The position numbers were made by a program, and so were the translations under genes. DNA of 64,000 nucleotides, from NCBI RefSeq assembly GCF_041381155.1, contig NC_091137.1:17169765-17233764 (forward strand). The letters are read 5' to 3'. Below, piece after piece: positions 14,801 through 23,764 of this stretch; position 1 is the stretch's first letter, and every line of letters starts with the position of its first letter. The notes beneath the pieces are model-generated. The model was not told where the DNA came from and searched no databases. It saw only the letters and a list, made by a program, of their open reading frames with translations. Source of the stretch: Argopecten irradians. Lineage: Eukaryota; Mollusca; Bivalvia; Pectinida; Pectinidae.

Positions 14801-17800
14801 GAGGTTCTGTGTTGCGCATATGTGAAGTTGGTGTCAAGACTGATACAATGCATATTTTAGGGGCAAGGCCTTGTTCAACAGCAGATGAAAAAAAATATAC
14901 AGAAAAAAAATCTCTTAACTCCAGAAAACAAAGATTCTATTGTTCATTAATATTTCAGACTTGTTTTACTCTATTTTCGAGATATGAGTAGAACATTAAT
15001 CATACATTACATTCAATTTAGTAATCTGGTAGCCTGTAATTTGGCATCCCTTAAAATTATAAGTTAAAACTCACATTTACCAATTTTCAATGAATTGCAG
15101 ACGAAAAATTTGAAAACAGGAAGTTGGCCCCGCGACAGTCTTTCAAAATACGACAGTCTTTCAAAATTTTTATCAAATTGATCAGCATCCATTAATACTT
15201 CATTTTACCAATTTTCATTGAAATTAGAGACCGAAATATAAAAACAGGAAATTGGCCAATCAGCCATCTTGGAATACCAAAATCTTTTCGAAAATATTAA
15301 CATGTTGTTCGGCATCTCTTAAAACCCCCATAGACCAATTTTCATATAGATCAGAGACTGAAACCTGAAGAACAGGAAATGAGCCAGCGGCCATCTTGTA
15401 CTTTAGGCCCAGAAAAAAGTCTTTATGCACCATCCCACATCCTATGAAGTATGTCTACCAATATTCAAGATCATCAGCCTAGTTGTTTCTGAGAAAAGTG
15501 TCAGAAACCATTCCGGCGGAAGAAAGTGGAAGAAATAATAATAATAAGAAGAAAAACCTGAGTAAAAATAATATGTCCCCCCACTTCACTTGGGGGACAT
15601 AATTATCCACTGTGAATCGTTAATATTTTACTAGCTTATTGTCAATCCTTTCCACTCATGATACTCTTGTTTATTGTAATAGAGTTTTATTTACATTCAT
15701 TTGATAACATGAGCGACTCTCAACAGATCATATATAGATTGTAGTGCTAGAACGGGTAACCAGATAACCGGTTCACGGTTCGGTTTCAGCTTGTGTCCGG
15801 TTAGCATTTTAGCTATCCCATAACTGCCATATACATTTTGTATGGCAAAAATACTCCTCAAAGTAATGAAATTTCTGTACTAACGATCGTCTTCACCTAT
15901 AGTATAAAGTATATATGCTTTCAGAAGCCTAATTTTTTAATGAAATTAAAAGTGTTACGACAACGTTTAATTAACAGTGCTATTATCGGAAACTGGGTCA
16001 TCACTAAAACGCTTTTAAGTGTCACTTGGCTTCTATACAAACATTCCAGTTCCAGTGAGTGTGATGTGCGCAAGTGCCGTGTGCAAAAGAAACCATGTGC
16101 AAGAAGTAGGCCTACTCTGACACTGTAAGGGTTTACACCGATTTCTATTCACCGTCATGGTTTTATTAAAAACAAACAAAATAAATCTAATTCAAAAATA
16201 AAAAAATCTTTGTGTTAAATGAGTGTTTCATGAAAGATATGAACAATTGCTATGGAATCAAGACAAAGTATGACAAATTCATGGCATCGTTGTACAACTG
16301 TAACGTTACTTAAACAGCTACAAAATGAAATTGTATGGTTATCCGGTTACGGTTTGGTTAATCATATCCTGTTAACCAGTTGGCATTTTTAGTAACCGCT
16401 CCAGCATTAGATTGTATACATATAAATGTACCTCAGCATTAGATTGTATACATATAAATGTACCTGACTTCCACAAGATCATTTGGCCTGTAGCTGGGGT
16501 GAAGTAGAAACCAGACCTTCTTAACAAAGTGGTCAATATGGGGATGGTCCTTCGGCCCTCGGACATACACCATCCACTTATGTGTGGGTTGGTCATTCTC
16601 CTCACGCCGGTCAACAGGAATGTATTTAGACACATTTCCAACAATGATTCTTTTCTTCACTTTAGCCCTGATGGATCGACAGCTGGCCGGAGCTGTATCA
16701 CTAACTTCCATTGACACATCTTTAACATCTCCAGGCTAAATTTTTAAAGAGATGACATTTATTTAAATACAAAATCATTTCAATGGATTTTCTCTCTTTT
16801 ATTCTATTTGCTTAAATAATAATTAAGTTAACCTCTTGAAAATGAAGATATTTCAATGACTACTGTAAACCAACATTTTTTGTGTGCGTGATTTATTTTC
16901 TATAACACTATCACCAATTTTATGTGACACAATACATTATTAGATAGACGATTGGAACTTGACAAGCTCTTACTATAACACATATCACCATTTATTATGT
17001 GACACAATACATTGTTAGATAGATGATGGGAACTTGACAAGCTCTTACTATAATACATATCACCATTTATTATGTGACACAATACATTGTTAGATAGATG
17101 ATGGGAACTTGACAAGCTCTAACTATAACACATATCACCATCTATTATGTGACACAATACAATGTTAGAATGATGGGAACTTGACAAGCTCTTACTATAA
17201 TACATATCACCATTTATTATGTGACACAATACAATGTTAGAATGATGGGAACTTGACAAGCTCTTACTATAACAAATATCACCATTTATTATGTGACACA
17301 ATACAATGTTAGAATGATGGGAACTTGACAAGCTCTTACTATAACACATATCACCACTAACACCAGGAGTTACCTTCCTACACACTTTGTATAACTTTTT
17401 ATTAAAGAGTACAGTACATGATAATCAATGTCATGGAAAGATTTGAATAGCCTCCCCTTATTGCTTACTTCATTCCAGACATTTGAATAGCCTACCCTTA
17501 TTGCTTACTTCATTCCAGACATTTGAATAGCCCCCCCCCCTTAATGCTTACTTCATTCCAGACATTTGAATAGCCTCCCTTATTGCTTACCTCATTCCAG
17601 ACATTTGAATAGCCTCCCCTTGATGCTTACTTCATTCCAGACATTTGAATAGCCTCCCCTTATTGCTTACTTCATTCCAGACATTTGAATAGCTTCCCCT
17701 TATTGCTTACTTCATTCCAGACATTTGAATAGCCTCCCCTTAATGCTTACTTCATTCCAGACATTTGAATAGCCTCCCCTTATTGCTTACTTCATTCCAG

Positions 17801-20800
17801 ACATTTGAATAGCCTACCCTTATTGCTTACTTCATTCCAGACATTTGAATAGCCCCCCCCCCTTAATGCTTACTTCATTCCAGACATTTGAATAGCCTCC
17901 CTTATTGCTTACCTCATTCCAGACATTTGAATAGCCTCCCCTTGATGCTTACTTCATTCCAGACATTTGAATAGCCTCCCCTTATTGCTTACTTCATTCC
18001 AGACATTTGAATAGCTTCCCCTTATTGCTTACTTCATTCCAGACATTTGAATAGCCTCCCCTTAATGCTTACTTCATTCCAGACATTTGAATAGCCTCCC
18101 CTTATTGCTTACTTCATTCCAGACATTTGAATAGCTTCCCCTTATTGCTTACTTCATTCCAGACTCCAATGTAACAAGGTCATTGAAACAATACTCAAGT
18201 ATTAGTACTTTTTATTTAAGACTCTATAAGTACTCTTACTTTAGTATTTAACAAATCCACGGACTTCATGAAGACCATGGATAAAATGAACAATATTGAA
18301 TTCATATTGTATTGTACCCTTAGGCCAAATAAAATTTTTTGTTTGTTTAGGGTCACATGAGGCCAAAAAAATAGGGTAGGTAGGTCGGATATTTCTTTTT
18401 TAAATATTTCATATAATTTTCATTTCACAGATTTATTGCCTATGTACTTGCATATTTTTAAATATGCATTAAAATGTCAGTTTATATTGTTCACTATACA
18501 TAACATGCTGCTAAACATTGTCTCTTTCTCTTTTACAAATAATTGTCTTTTAATGTTTCTTTTCTTCTTGTTTCAATTTTGCAATATATGTTAGATTCTA
18601 GGCCTATATATTTAATAATGGAAAAACTTACCTTTTTCATTTTCGCTTTATAGACTTGTAGATATACAGAATAATCTACACACAGACTACATACTATCAA
18701 AGAAGTTTGAAATATAATAAGTGTAGAGTGGAAATTTATGTCATGCTTAGTTTTTATTAGTTGTTAAAGTTAAAATTTATTTGTATTGTAAAATAACAGT
18801 TTTATACTATTTAGTTGATAGTTTTAGTTTATCTATGTGCAGTATGTATAGTGTATATATACAAACATAGGACAGTTAGGGACCAGGTGGCCACGTGCAT
18901 GTGCCCATCTGGGGTCGTTACATATACGTAGGGAGCTAGGGCACCGCATTCCGTTTTCCATATAAGGAGTTGTTTACGACTAGGGCTGTGTATTAGGGTC
19001 CACTTTGATGGACAGGTTGCGTAAGGTGTTCGTATTAATAGTAACAGAGAGCTAAATTAAGGTAGTGATCACTCCGGCCAGCCAATTAGAGTTAGGTTGG
19101 GAGGGGGGATGGAAGTAGGTAGAAATACGTAATCGTAGTAAGATTCAGCCAATGAACGTGAGAATGAAGATGGAAGGAGCGAGGTTTTAGCCAATTAGAG
19201 GACAGTATGTAAGTGGTATAAAAGGGGTGCACGGGACGAAACGACAGATTACATGAAATTTTGGGACTTACTCCACGCATCTCAGGATCAGTTATTTTAA
19301 TTCGAATTACTTTACTACACTTAGTGTGTTTGTGCCTATGGGATTATACTTGGGATGTACTGTACGGATATTTCCTACATGTGTCAGTGATGTGATATAT
19401 ACGGATTACTATATCATTCTTAGTGTGTTTGTGACTATGGGATTATACTTGGGAAGTACTGCATGGATATTTCCTACATGTGTCAGTGATGTGATATATA
19501 CGGATTACTATATCATTCTTAGTGTGTTTGTGACTATGGGATTATACTTGGGATGTACTGTACGGATATTTCCTACATGTGTCAGTGATGTGATATATAC
19601 GGATTACTATATCATTCTTAGTGTGTTTGTGACTATGGGATTATACTTGGGAAGTACTGCACGGATATTTCCTACATGTGTCAGTGATGTGTGACTTGGA
19701 TTATACTATATACTTAGTGTGTTTGTGACTATGGGATTATACTTGGGATGTACTGTACGGATATTTCCTACATGTGTTAGTGATGTGATATATACGGATT
19801 ACTATTCATTCTTAGTGTGTTTGTGACTATGGGATTATACTTGGGAAGTACTGCACGGATATTTCCTACATGTGTTAGTGATGTGATATATACAGATTAC
19901 TATATCATTCTTAGTGTGTTTGTGACTATGGGATTATACTTGGGAAGTACTGCATGGATATTTCCTACATGTGTCAGTGATGTGATATATACGGATTACT
20001 ATATCATTCTTAGTGTGTTTGTGACTATGGGATTATACTTGGGATGTACTGTACGGATATTTCCTACATGTGTCAGTGATGTGATATATACGGATTACTA
20101 TATCATTCTTAGTGTGTTTGTACTTGGGAAGTACTGCATGGATATTTCCTACATGTGTCAGTGATGTGATATATACGGATTACTATATCATTCTTAGTGT
20201 GTTTGTGACTATGGGATTATACTTGGGATGTACTGTACGGATATTTCCTACATGTGTCAGTGATGTGATATATACGGATTACTATATCATTCTTAGTGTG
20301 TTTGTGACTATGGGATTTATACTTGCATTTGGGATGTACTGAATACTTCGCGATTATGGATATCACCTAGCAGTGAACTTAAGTGAAACAGTGTACCAGT
20401 GTGTGTGTTCCTAATGGATTTATTGTGAACTACATTACGTGGATGTTTATGTGAACAAATTATGTGAGTTTTAAAGTGAACAAATTATGTGAGTTTTAAA
20501 GTGACGTTTTCTAGTTTTCCCTGCCGTAGTCACCTTCCATCACGGACTTACGATATACAATAGCGTCACGTCAAAGCTTAAGTGCTATCACATTTTGGAG
20601 AAACGCAACATAAATATGTACATTTGGATTGAAATAAAATATTTAATTTACAAGGGATATTTAACCCAGACAAAACCCCAACACTTAGCGCTGTCACTCA
20701 CCGGCACCGCAGTACTGACACAACACGCTAGCCATACCATGCTGAAAGTGGGCCACATGCCAAAAATACCCACTGACAGGACCTAGAATATTGTGCCTAA

Positions 20801-23357
20801 GGTGTTAATTAATTGGTGATTGCCATTCATAATCCAATTGTCATGTCTGGTTGGCGTTTTGCGTCTGTACCTCGGTTAGTATGCCTGCGTTTGGCCAGCC
20901 GGCTCACCTGTCATGGCCGCCATTTTTCGGGTGCGTTTGATTGCAAAGTCCCAAACCCAAACGAAAATGATGCATCACAAGATTTTCAATTTTTCTTAAT
21001 AAAAAGTTTAGGGTTGGAGGGTAAAATCTAGGTAGGGTCAGAGGACCCTGAACAGACATTTTTTTTTTTTTTGGCCTTAGAGTTTCTCCTATTCTTTGAT
21101 GAGTTTGTAAAGCTTGAGTTACCTCCTCTTTAGTAACGTGAGTTGATGACAGGAGAGTTGAGTCTGTATTTACTGTGTCAGATGATAATGTCTCAGCTGG
21201 GGTTTCTGTCTTGATTTCGGCAGTAAGTGAGGGGTACCCCTTCGGGGTTTTCCCTAGATGTTGTTTCACAGCTGGGTGAATGGAGGGTACCTGTTCTGGA
21301 TCTGACATTTTACCCTGAAATAAACACAGCCTTATCAAAGGGCAATTCTGATAATAACTTATCAAATAACTGGGAAAAGAATCTTTGCATAACATCACGA
21401 AAGTGGTATAGGAAATAATTAAAATGAAAGCTTCCAAATTGAATCACATTGATTGAATAAGGAAACATTAAGAAAATATTTTTTTAAATAATTTAGTTAT
21501 TCTCTGAAATCATTCTTGTTAAAGACCAACATAATATTTCATGTAGATAGAATATCTTAAATTGAAAGAAATTAAAAATTTAACTAATATACCACTTAGT
21601 AAGTTCAGAAAAAAAATAGTTTGTGTTGCCAATCAATTGTCAGTATTCTGCCCCATGATGAATGTATCAAGAGAACTGACTAATCTGAGATATTCTTACC
21701 TGCCATAGTTTGGTCTGGCCAGCAGAACCATAGTAGTTAGCCACAATGCAGGCTCGCAGTCTATCCATGATAAGTCTGGTTTGATTTAACCTCTGTAGAA
21801 TATCAAGGTCAAGTAACACACATACACACATGGCAGCAGATATACAATGTATATATTCATCAATATCAATTAACATTGCTATTTCAACAACCTCCTTGAA
21901 AACTAAAATTTCTCATATAAACTAATGTATTGACCTTGACCTAATAAACCAGCTTATTTCCGTAGCTACTTAATTTTGTGTTTTCATGCCTAAAAACTTT
22001 TTCATTATGATTTATCTTCACAATCTCAACTTCGATCATGGGGATACATAAACCTGAATTTGAAACATTTTTGTGGCAATATATTCTTGTGATTACTTAA
22101 TTATCACCTGCAAAATACGAATGATTTAATAGCACACAAATAGATGTTGGTTTACAGTTTAACATTACATTTTTAAGAAAAAAAAAACAGTCATGTAATG
22201 TTTCAGTGAATGGTTAATTCTATTGAACTACTGTATGCAATTGATATAAATATAACTAGTTGACAATATAAGTAATACTAATGTGTTTCAGTTTGGTAGA
22301 GGGATTTCCCAGTACTTAGACATCGGTACACTACTGTACCTGGTCTATCAGGTCGATCTCCATCTCTCTGCTGTGTACTTCAGCTGCAAATTCTTTCTTG
22401 ATGATATTTTCAATCTTCAATCGAGTGGCAACTTTGGCTAAAAAAATAAATGACATGCAGAAGTTAATTAAGTTACACTATTTAAGGTTAATTTTGTTAT
22501 CACTGATCATGATTATGTGTGACTTGTTATAAATGTATCATCTCAGTGTTATACTTCTTACTTTAAAAATGCTCCATCGCCGACAGAGCATAAATGTTAT
22601 TCATTATTTGAACAATAATTGGTGTTTAATCGTGTATATATATGCCGAATTAACACAAAAATAATATAAAATAATTTATTTCGCCTTTGGTGCATGCGCA
22701 ATCAGTACTTCATTCCATATAGAATATAGTAACACAAATTTTTTTCGGAATGCAATTAATGACTTTTCATATTTTTCACTTGAAGTAAAATTAGAAGCTC
22801 AAATTTTTCAATGTTGGTAATGGTGTAAAGTAAGTAACTTTTGTAACTACAGAAAAATATTAATTGTCTGCTACTGTTTTTGATAGTGAAAAAATACCAT
22901 TTGTCGGCGGTGGAGCATCTTTAAAGAAAATAAACATAAAATATATACATGTAGTCTACTAATTAGCATGCCTATCAACCGAGAACTCATCATGTTCAGT
23001 GCACTATGTTTTTGTCAAGAATAAATTTGAAACTCAATTAAATTCCAAAACTGACAATATAGTAATAAGGTTTCTGATTATTTATATACTAAGTCTCCTT
23101 CAATGTATGTAACTGTAGCAGAATGCGATTACATGCTTATTACAAAGCAACTTAATCAAGTATCAAATGATCAGTTCCAGAGATTGATGATTTATATGAA
23201 GTATATACCAGTAAATGAAGAACCATAATGTTGCTATGTATCTGAAAATTATTATCTGCTTACCATCTTGTTCTAAAACTCGTTGTCTTTTGTTTTGCTG
23301 TTCAGTTACATCTTGGTAGTCTGGATCCACTTCAATCCTAGACCTCTTGGCAGCCAT
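2768..23357 (-). CDS. YEATS2: YEATS domain-containing protein 2 (ATAC complex subunit), 16 coding exons
   Basis: Coding exons in transcript order: 23357-23264, 22437-22340, 21792-21700, 21314-21123, 16735-16464, 14582-14471, 14322-14278, 13924-11226, 10876-10800, 10148-10069, 9493-9350, 8821-8651, 8157-8045, 7415-7341, 3838-3774, 2891-2768. Every intron has GT..AG ends and phases join, giving about 1,484 aa (human YEATS2 is about 1,420). Seen: N-terminal block with [13 protein letters not shown] (about 77-89), YEATS domain (about 191-310) with acyl-lysine pocket motifs HPSY (238-241) and GWGEF (260-264), one 2.7 kb Ser/Thr/Gln-rich exon, and a conserved C-terminus with [13 protein letters not shown] and TDFLTN. 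Known of the family: YEATS2 reads acetylated/crotonylated H3K27 in the nuclear ATAC acetyltransferase complex, and its C-terminal histone-fold-like region pairs with NC2-beta. Odd: exon 11 needs a 1-nt frame correction. A 5' UTR intron is likely, because a good acceptor (TTTCCTCATTTAG) lies 17 nt before the ATG. Confidence 0.95.
3201..3350. repeat. Foldback element, ~70-bp arms, in YEATS2 intron 15
   Basis: Left arm 3201-3270 and right arm 3281-3350 are near-perfect inverted repeats (shared core GGTATGAACGCAATGGGATA), with a short loop containing TAGCGCTA. It would form a long hairpin in the pre-mRNA just upstream of the last exon. Confidence 0.85.
3361..3800 (-). repeat. 47-bp minisatellite built on the exon 15 splice donor (~9 units)
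   Basis: Period about 47 bp, units beginning near 3405, 3450, 3499, 3550, 3597, 3645, 3691, 3737 and 3784. On the minus strand each unit contains CTATGAAAGTTAACTTAGG followed by a donor position. Units at 3534, 3581, 3676, 3722 and 3769 keep CAG|GTAAG; 3436, 3484 and 3628 have lost it; 3388 reads AAG|GTAAG. The unit nearest exon 15 includes the exon's own last 27 nt, so the array is an amplified exon-intron boundary. Confidence 0.88.
3774..3838 (-). CDS. YEATS2: YEATS2 coding exon 15
   Basis: Encodes [17 protein letters not shown], continuing the C-terminal helix (human LVNDILRQAL). Acceptor TTATTTTTCAG; donor GGCAG|GTAAGA gives phase 2, as exon 16 requires. The last ~27 nt of the exon are also the first unit of the adjacent 47-bp array. 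Confidence 0.88.
3928..4372 (+). repeat. Dispersed repeat, GGTCACCTGA...CAGGTGACC type, copy 1
   Basis: Starts near CCCATGGGCCTTAATGGTCA and ends TCAGGTGACCTAAAAAC, so the ends are inverted (GGTCACCTGA / CAGGTGACC). Near the end it carries a GACGGACAAAAGGCGATC segment typical of this repeat. The 4011-4090 segment (TGCATGGCTACCCATGCAAT) occurs in reverse orientation at 35310-35395. Confidence 0.65.
4898..5151 (+). repeat. Dispersed repeat, GGTCACCTGA...CAGGTGACC type, copy 2
   Basis: Begins GAGGCCCATGGGCCTTAACG and ends GGTCAGGTGACCTAAAAAT; shorter relative of the 3928 copy. Confidence 0.65.
5345..6393 (+). repeat. Dispersed repeats of the same family with internal ~150-bp repeats
   Basis: Two further ends GTCAGGTGACCTAAAAA occur at about 5789 and 6375. 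Between them, GTGACCTTGACCTTGAC and CAAAATCACTCAAGGAATGA recur at about 5813, 5963, 6094 and 6243, i.e. three or four units of ~130-150 bp. Non-coding. Confidence 0.65.
7341..7415 (-). CDS. YEATS2: YEATS2 coding exon 14
   Basis: Encodes [16 protein letters not shown] then SVTEDMIYS, matching the start of the C-terminal histone-fold-like segment (human IGITLQP...VVEDMIL). Acceptor TTTTTTCTCAG, donor TCT|GTAAGT, phase 0/0. Confidence 0.92.
8045..8157 (-). CDS. YEATS2: YEATS2 coding exon 13
   Basis: Encodes [14 protein letters not shown] followed by a linker to DLSTK, aligning with the human EPVKINIKKEQ region. Phase 1 in, 0 out; donor AAA|GTAAGC. Confidence 0.87.
8651..8821 (-). CDS. YEATS2: YEATS2 coding exon 12
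   Basis: Encodes a Ser/Asp-rich linker ending [14 protein letters not shown], like the EEEVDILSLSEP stretch of human YEATS2. Acceptor TTTTTCAG, donor G|GTAGGT, phase 1/1. Confidence 0.85.
9060..9345. repeat. Imperfect GGTTGCCATGGTA tandem repeat beside exon 11
   Basis: About six imperfect units of ~45-50 bp, each with a CCATGG centre (GGTTGCCATGGT, TTTCCATGGTAA). It starts about 15 bp inside the intron after the exon 11 donor. The CCATGG palindromes could pair with one another. Confidence 0.65.
9350..9493 (-). CDS. YEATS2: YEATS2 coding exon 11, with an apparent 1-nt frameshift
   Basis: Entering in phase 0 it reads [13 protein letters not shown] then TGA; WQRA..RK.L is the conserved family sequence. 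The conserved remainder ([11 protein letters not shown] to [16 protein letters not shown]) lies in another frame, which also gives the phase 1 needed by exon 12. A single missing base near 9441-9454, inside TCTGCTCTGCTG, would reconcile both. It may be an assembly error, an allele, or real loss of function; the rest of the gene is intact, favouring the first two. Confidence 0.82.
10069..10148 (-). CDS. YEATS2: YEATS2 coding exon 10
   Basis: Encodes [19 protein letters not shown], matching the conserved WNIGKRRAAE motif. Acceptor TGTATTTCAG, donor GAG|GTTTGT, phase 1 in and 0 out. Confidence 0.92.
10800..10876 (-). CDS. YEATS2: YEATS2 coding exon 9
   Basis: Encodes a helix containing [15 protein letters not shown], matching the conserved C-terminal block in which human has a similar LLTAVVKKIPLI stretch. 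Phase 2 in, 1 out; donor G|GTATGT. Confidence 0.9.
11226..13924 (-). CDS. YEATS2: YEATS2 coding exon 8: long low-complexity central region
   Basis: An open exon of about 900 codons beginning [15 protein letters not shown] (continuing the end of the YEATS domain), then rich in Ser, Thr, Gln, Gly, Pro and Lys without predicted fold, as in the human protein, where this region is mostly disordered. Ends VPPI then AG|GTAAG, phase 2. It reads right through the acceptor side upstream, which is why a longer open frame exists. Confidence 0.93.
14278..14322 (-). CDS. YEATS2: YEATS2 coding exon 7 (15 codons)
   Basis: Encodes [15 protein letters not shown], nearly invariant in YEATS2. Acceptor TTTTTACGCAG, donor ACA|GTATGT, phase 0/0. 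Confidence 0.93.
14471..14582 (-). CDS. YEATS2: YEATS2 coding exon 6: second half of the YEATS domain
   Basis: Contains [18 protein letters not shown]; the Trp of GWGEF forms the aromatic wall of the acyl-lysine pocket. Acceptor TTTCTTTCAG, donor AAA|GTAAGT, phase 2 in and 0 out. Confidence 0.95.
15104..15602 (+). repeat. Dispersed repeat ending in a GGGGGACAT hairpin tail
   Basis: Internal triplication of an ~100-bp module (AACAGGAA.TTGGCC / GCCATCTTG) followed by (AATAAT)n and a tail that folds as ATGTCCCCC..GGGGGACAT at 15573-15599. This tail resembles a dispersed repeat family I associate with molluscs; the family name is not known to me. Confidence 0.6.
15744..16408. mobile_element. hAT-like non-autonomous DNA transposon, 8-bp target duplication
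   Basis: Flanked by the direct repeat AGATTGTA (15736-15743 and 16409-16416). Termini are imperfect inverted repeats: GTGCTAGAACGGGTAAC on the left against AATGCTGGAGCGGTTAC read inward from the right. Length ~665 bp with no transposase frame. The 8-bp duplication and the TGCTRGAACGG end fit the hAT superfamily. It inserted about 55 bp past the exon 5 donor of YEATS2. Confidence 0.75.
16403..16466 (-). repeat. 32-bp tandem duplication carrying the YEATS2 exon 5 donor
   Basis: Two exact 32-bp units. On the minus strand each has AG|GTACATTTATATG, then the hAT target site and the last bases of the hAT end (GCTG). The duplication therefore postdates the hAT insertion and leaves a second identical donor 32 nt downstream of the used one. 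Confidence 0.85.
16464..16735 (-). CDS. YEATS2: YEATS2 coding exon 5: first half of the YEATS domain
   Basis: Contains [28 protein letters not shown] and [19 protein letters not shown] supplies pocket residues in human YEATS2. Donor CAG|GTACAT, phase 2. The donor and the first 30 intronic bases are tandemly duplicated immediately downstream. Confidence 0.95.
16905..17385 (-). repeat. 72/75-bp minisatellite in YEATS2 intron 4 (~6 units)
   Basis: Three units of 75 bp (16905-17115) and three of 72 bp (17119-17365), differing by a TCTATC/TTC change. Units contain GACAAGCTCTTACTATAA on the plus strand, i.e. TTATAGTAAGAGC in the sense direction of YEATS2. Multiples of three keep a short frame open, but I see no coding evidence. 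Confidence 0.8.
17435..18165 (-). repeat. 40-bp minisatellite, 18 units, with an exact 8-unit higher-order duplication
   Basis: Unit ACATTTGAATAGCCTCCCC then TTATTGCTTACTTCATTCCAG. The eight-unit block starting near 17480 (TACCCT, the C10 run, TCCCTT..ACCTC, TTGATG, ...) is repeated in identical order from about 17803; the C10 runs at 17531 and 17854 are 323 bp apart. Every unit reads GAAGTAAGC (or GAGGTAAGC) on the sense strand. Confidence 0.88.
19217..19224 (+). promoter_or_regulatory. TATA-box-like TATAAAAG within the intron 4 element
   Basis: GGTATAAAAGGGG lies about 100 bp before the 99-bp array, in a segment of locally higher GC. It looks like a core promoter directed toward the array. 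Sequence resemblance only. Confidence 0.4.
19320..20342 (+). repeat. 99-bp tandem array, ~10-11 units
   Basis: Unit starts TTAGTGTGTTTGTGACTATG; starts near 19320, 19419, 19518, 19617, 19716, 19814, 19912, 20011, 20109, 20195 and 20294. Two unit types alternate (GGATGTACTGTACGG versus GGAAGTACTGCACGG/CATGG). The 99-bp length keeps a 33-codon frame open across units, broken by small deletions near 19690 and 20120. Confidence 0.9.
21123..21314 (-). CDS. YEATS2: YEATS2 coding exon 4
   Basis: Acceptor TTTATTTCAG. Encodes a Ser/Thr/Glu-rich linker (begins [18 protein letters not shown]). The donor GAG|GTAACT was chosen because it gives phase 0, matching the YEATS exon. The frame stays open past it into the terminal repeat of the inserted element about 40 bp downstream. 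The donor position is the least certain of this gene. Confidence 0.75.
21700..21792 (-). CDS. YEATS2: YEATS2 coding exon 3
   Basis: Encodes the highly conserved [17 protein letters not shown] block, diagnostic of YEATS2. Phase 0 at both ends; donor CAG|GTAAGA. Confidence 0.93.
22340..22437 (-). CDS. YEATS2: YEATS2 coding exon 2
   Basis: Acceptor TTTTTTTAG, donor CAG|GTACAG. Encodes a charged helix containing [14 protein letters not shown] and MEIDLIDQ, the predicted coiled segment after the YEATS2 N-terminus. Phase 1 in, phase 0 out. Confidence 0.9.
22567..22920. mobile_element. TTAA-flanked MITE, family 1 copy 1 (YEATS2 intron 1)
   Basis: TTAA at 22563-22566 and 22921-22924; termini AAATGCTCCATCGCCGACA and, inverted, AGATGCTCCACCGCCGACA. 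No coding capacity. TTAA duplication is typical of piggyBac-mobilised elements. Related copies at 41836-42183 and 57932-57996. Confidence 0.8.
23264..23357 (-). CDS. YEATS2: YEATS2 coding exon 1 (start codon)
   Basis: Starts [17 protein letters not shown], matching the charged DPDY-containing N-terminus of animal YEATS2. The ATG at 23357 was chosen over the upstream in-frame Met at 23402 because an acceptor-like pyrimidine tract ending AG at 23375 lies between them. Donor G|GTAAGC, phase 1. Confidence 0.88.
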
Positions 23358-23590
23358 TTTGATATCACATGATGCTAAATGAGGAAAGACAATAGAAATC
23401 AATAAAATAATGGTATTATTTGGAATATACTCAGGGATAGAATTAAACTTTTTAAGCCACTATCCATTTTTGGCAAGCTGGTAAAATTTCAACTCGCCAA
23501 ATCAATAACTTGTTTGCCACTTTGAGATTATCATTATTAAACTCAACCAAATTAATTGATAAATATTATATTTATTTATTGTATATTATA

Positions 23591-23764
23591 CAAATATTTC
23601 ATGGGTTACTGTGCTCTAGTTCATAATATTTAACCTGAGGTGATGGTAATCAACAAATGTTATATTGCACGAGGCCAAAGGCCGAGTGCAATATAACATT
23701 TGTTGATTACCATCACTGAGGGGTAAATATTATAAACTAGAGCACAGTAACCATGGAATATTTG
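23591..23764. repeat. Foldback element, ~80-bp arms, GAGGCC/GGCC loop
   Basis: Arms 23591-23675 and 23689-23764 are near-perfect inverted repeats (TTACTGTGCTCTAG... / CTAGAGCACAGTAA) around GAGGCCAAAGGCCGAG. The GTGCAATATAAC motif recurs at 24150-24240. It sits ~230 bp upstream of the YEATS2 start codon. Confidence 0.85.

Larger units (their letters stand above)
18318..21081. mobile_element. ~2.8 kb non-autonomous element with imperfect terminal inverted repeats
   Basis: Left end TTAGGCCAAATAAAATTTTT...TTTAGGGTC pairs with right end GACCCTGAACAGACA...GGCCTTAG read in reverse; ~38 bp with a variable A-run. Inside: A/T-rich DNA, a TATAAAAG-containing GC-richer segment (18880-19300), a 99-bp array, then ~700 bp without genes. 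Inserted 40 bp beyond the YEATS2 exon 4 donor. Structure (terminal repeats plus central tandem array) is like the mini-interspersed elements reported from bivalves, but I cannot assign it; no target duplication is clear. Confidence 0.55.

Noticed and set aside
16900-17385. Minus-strand frames of 71 and 88 residues
   Set aside because: Products of 72/75-bp repeat units with no family resemblance.
19326-20342. Open frames of 122, 115 and 76 residues in the 99-bp array as membrane-protein genes
   Set aside because: Frames are forced by the 33-codon unit; small deletions break them and no flanking coding sequence exists.
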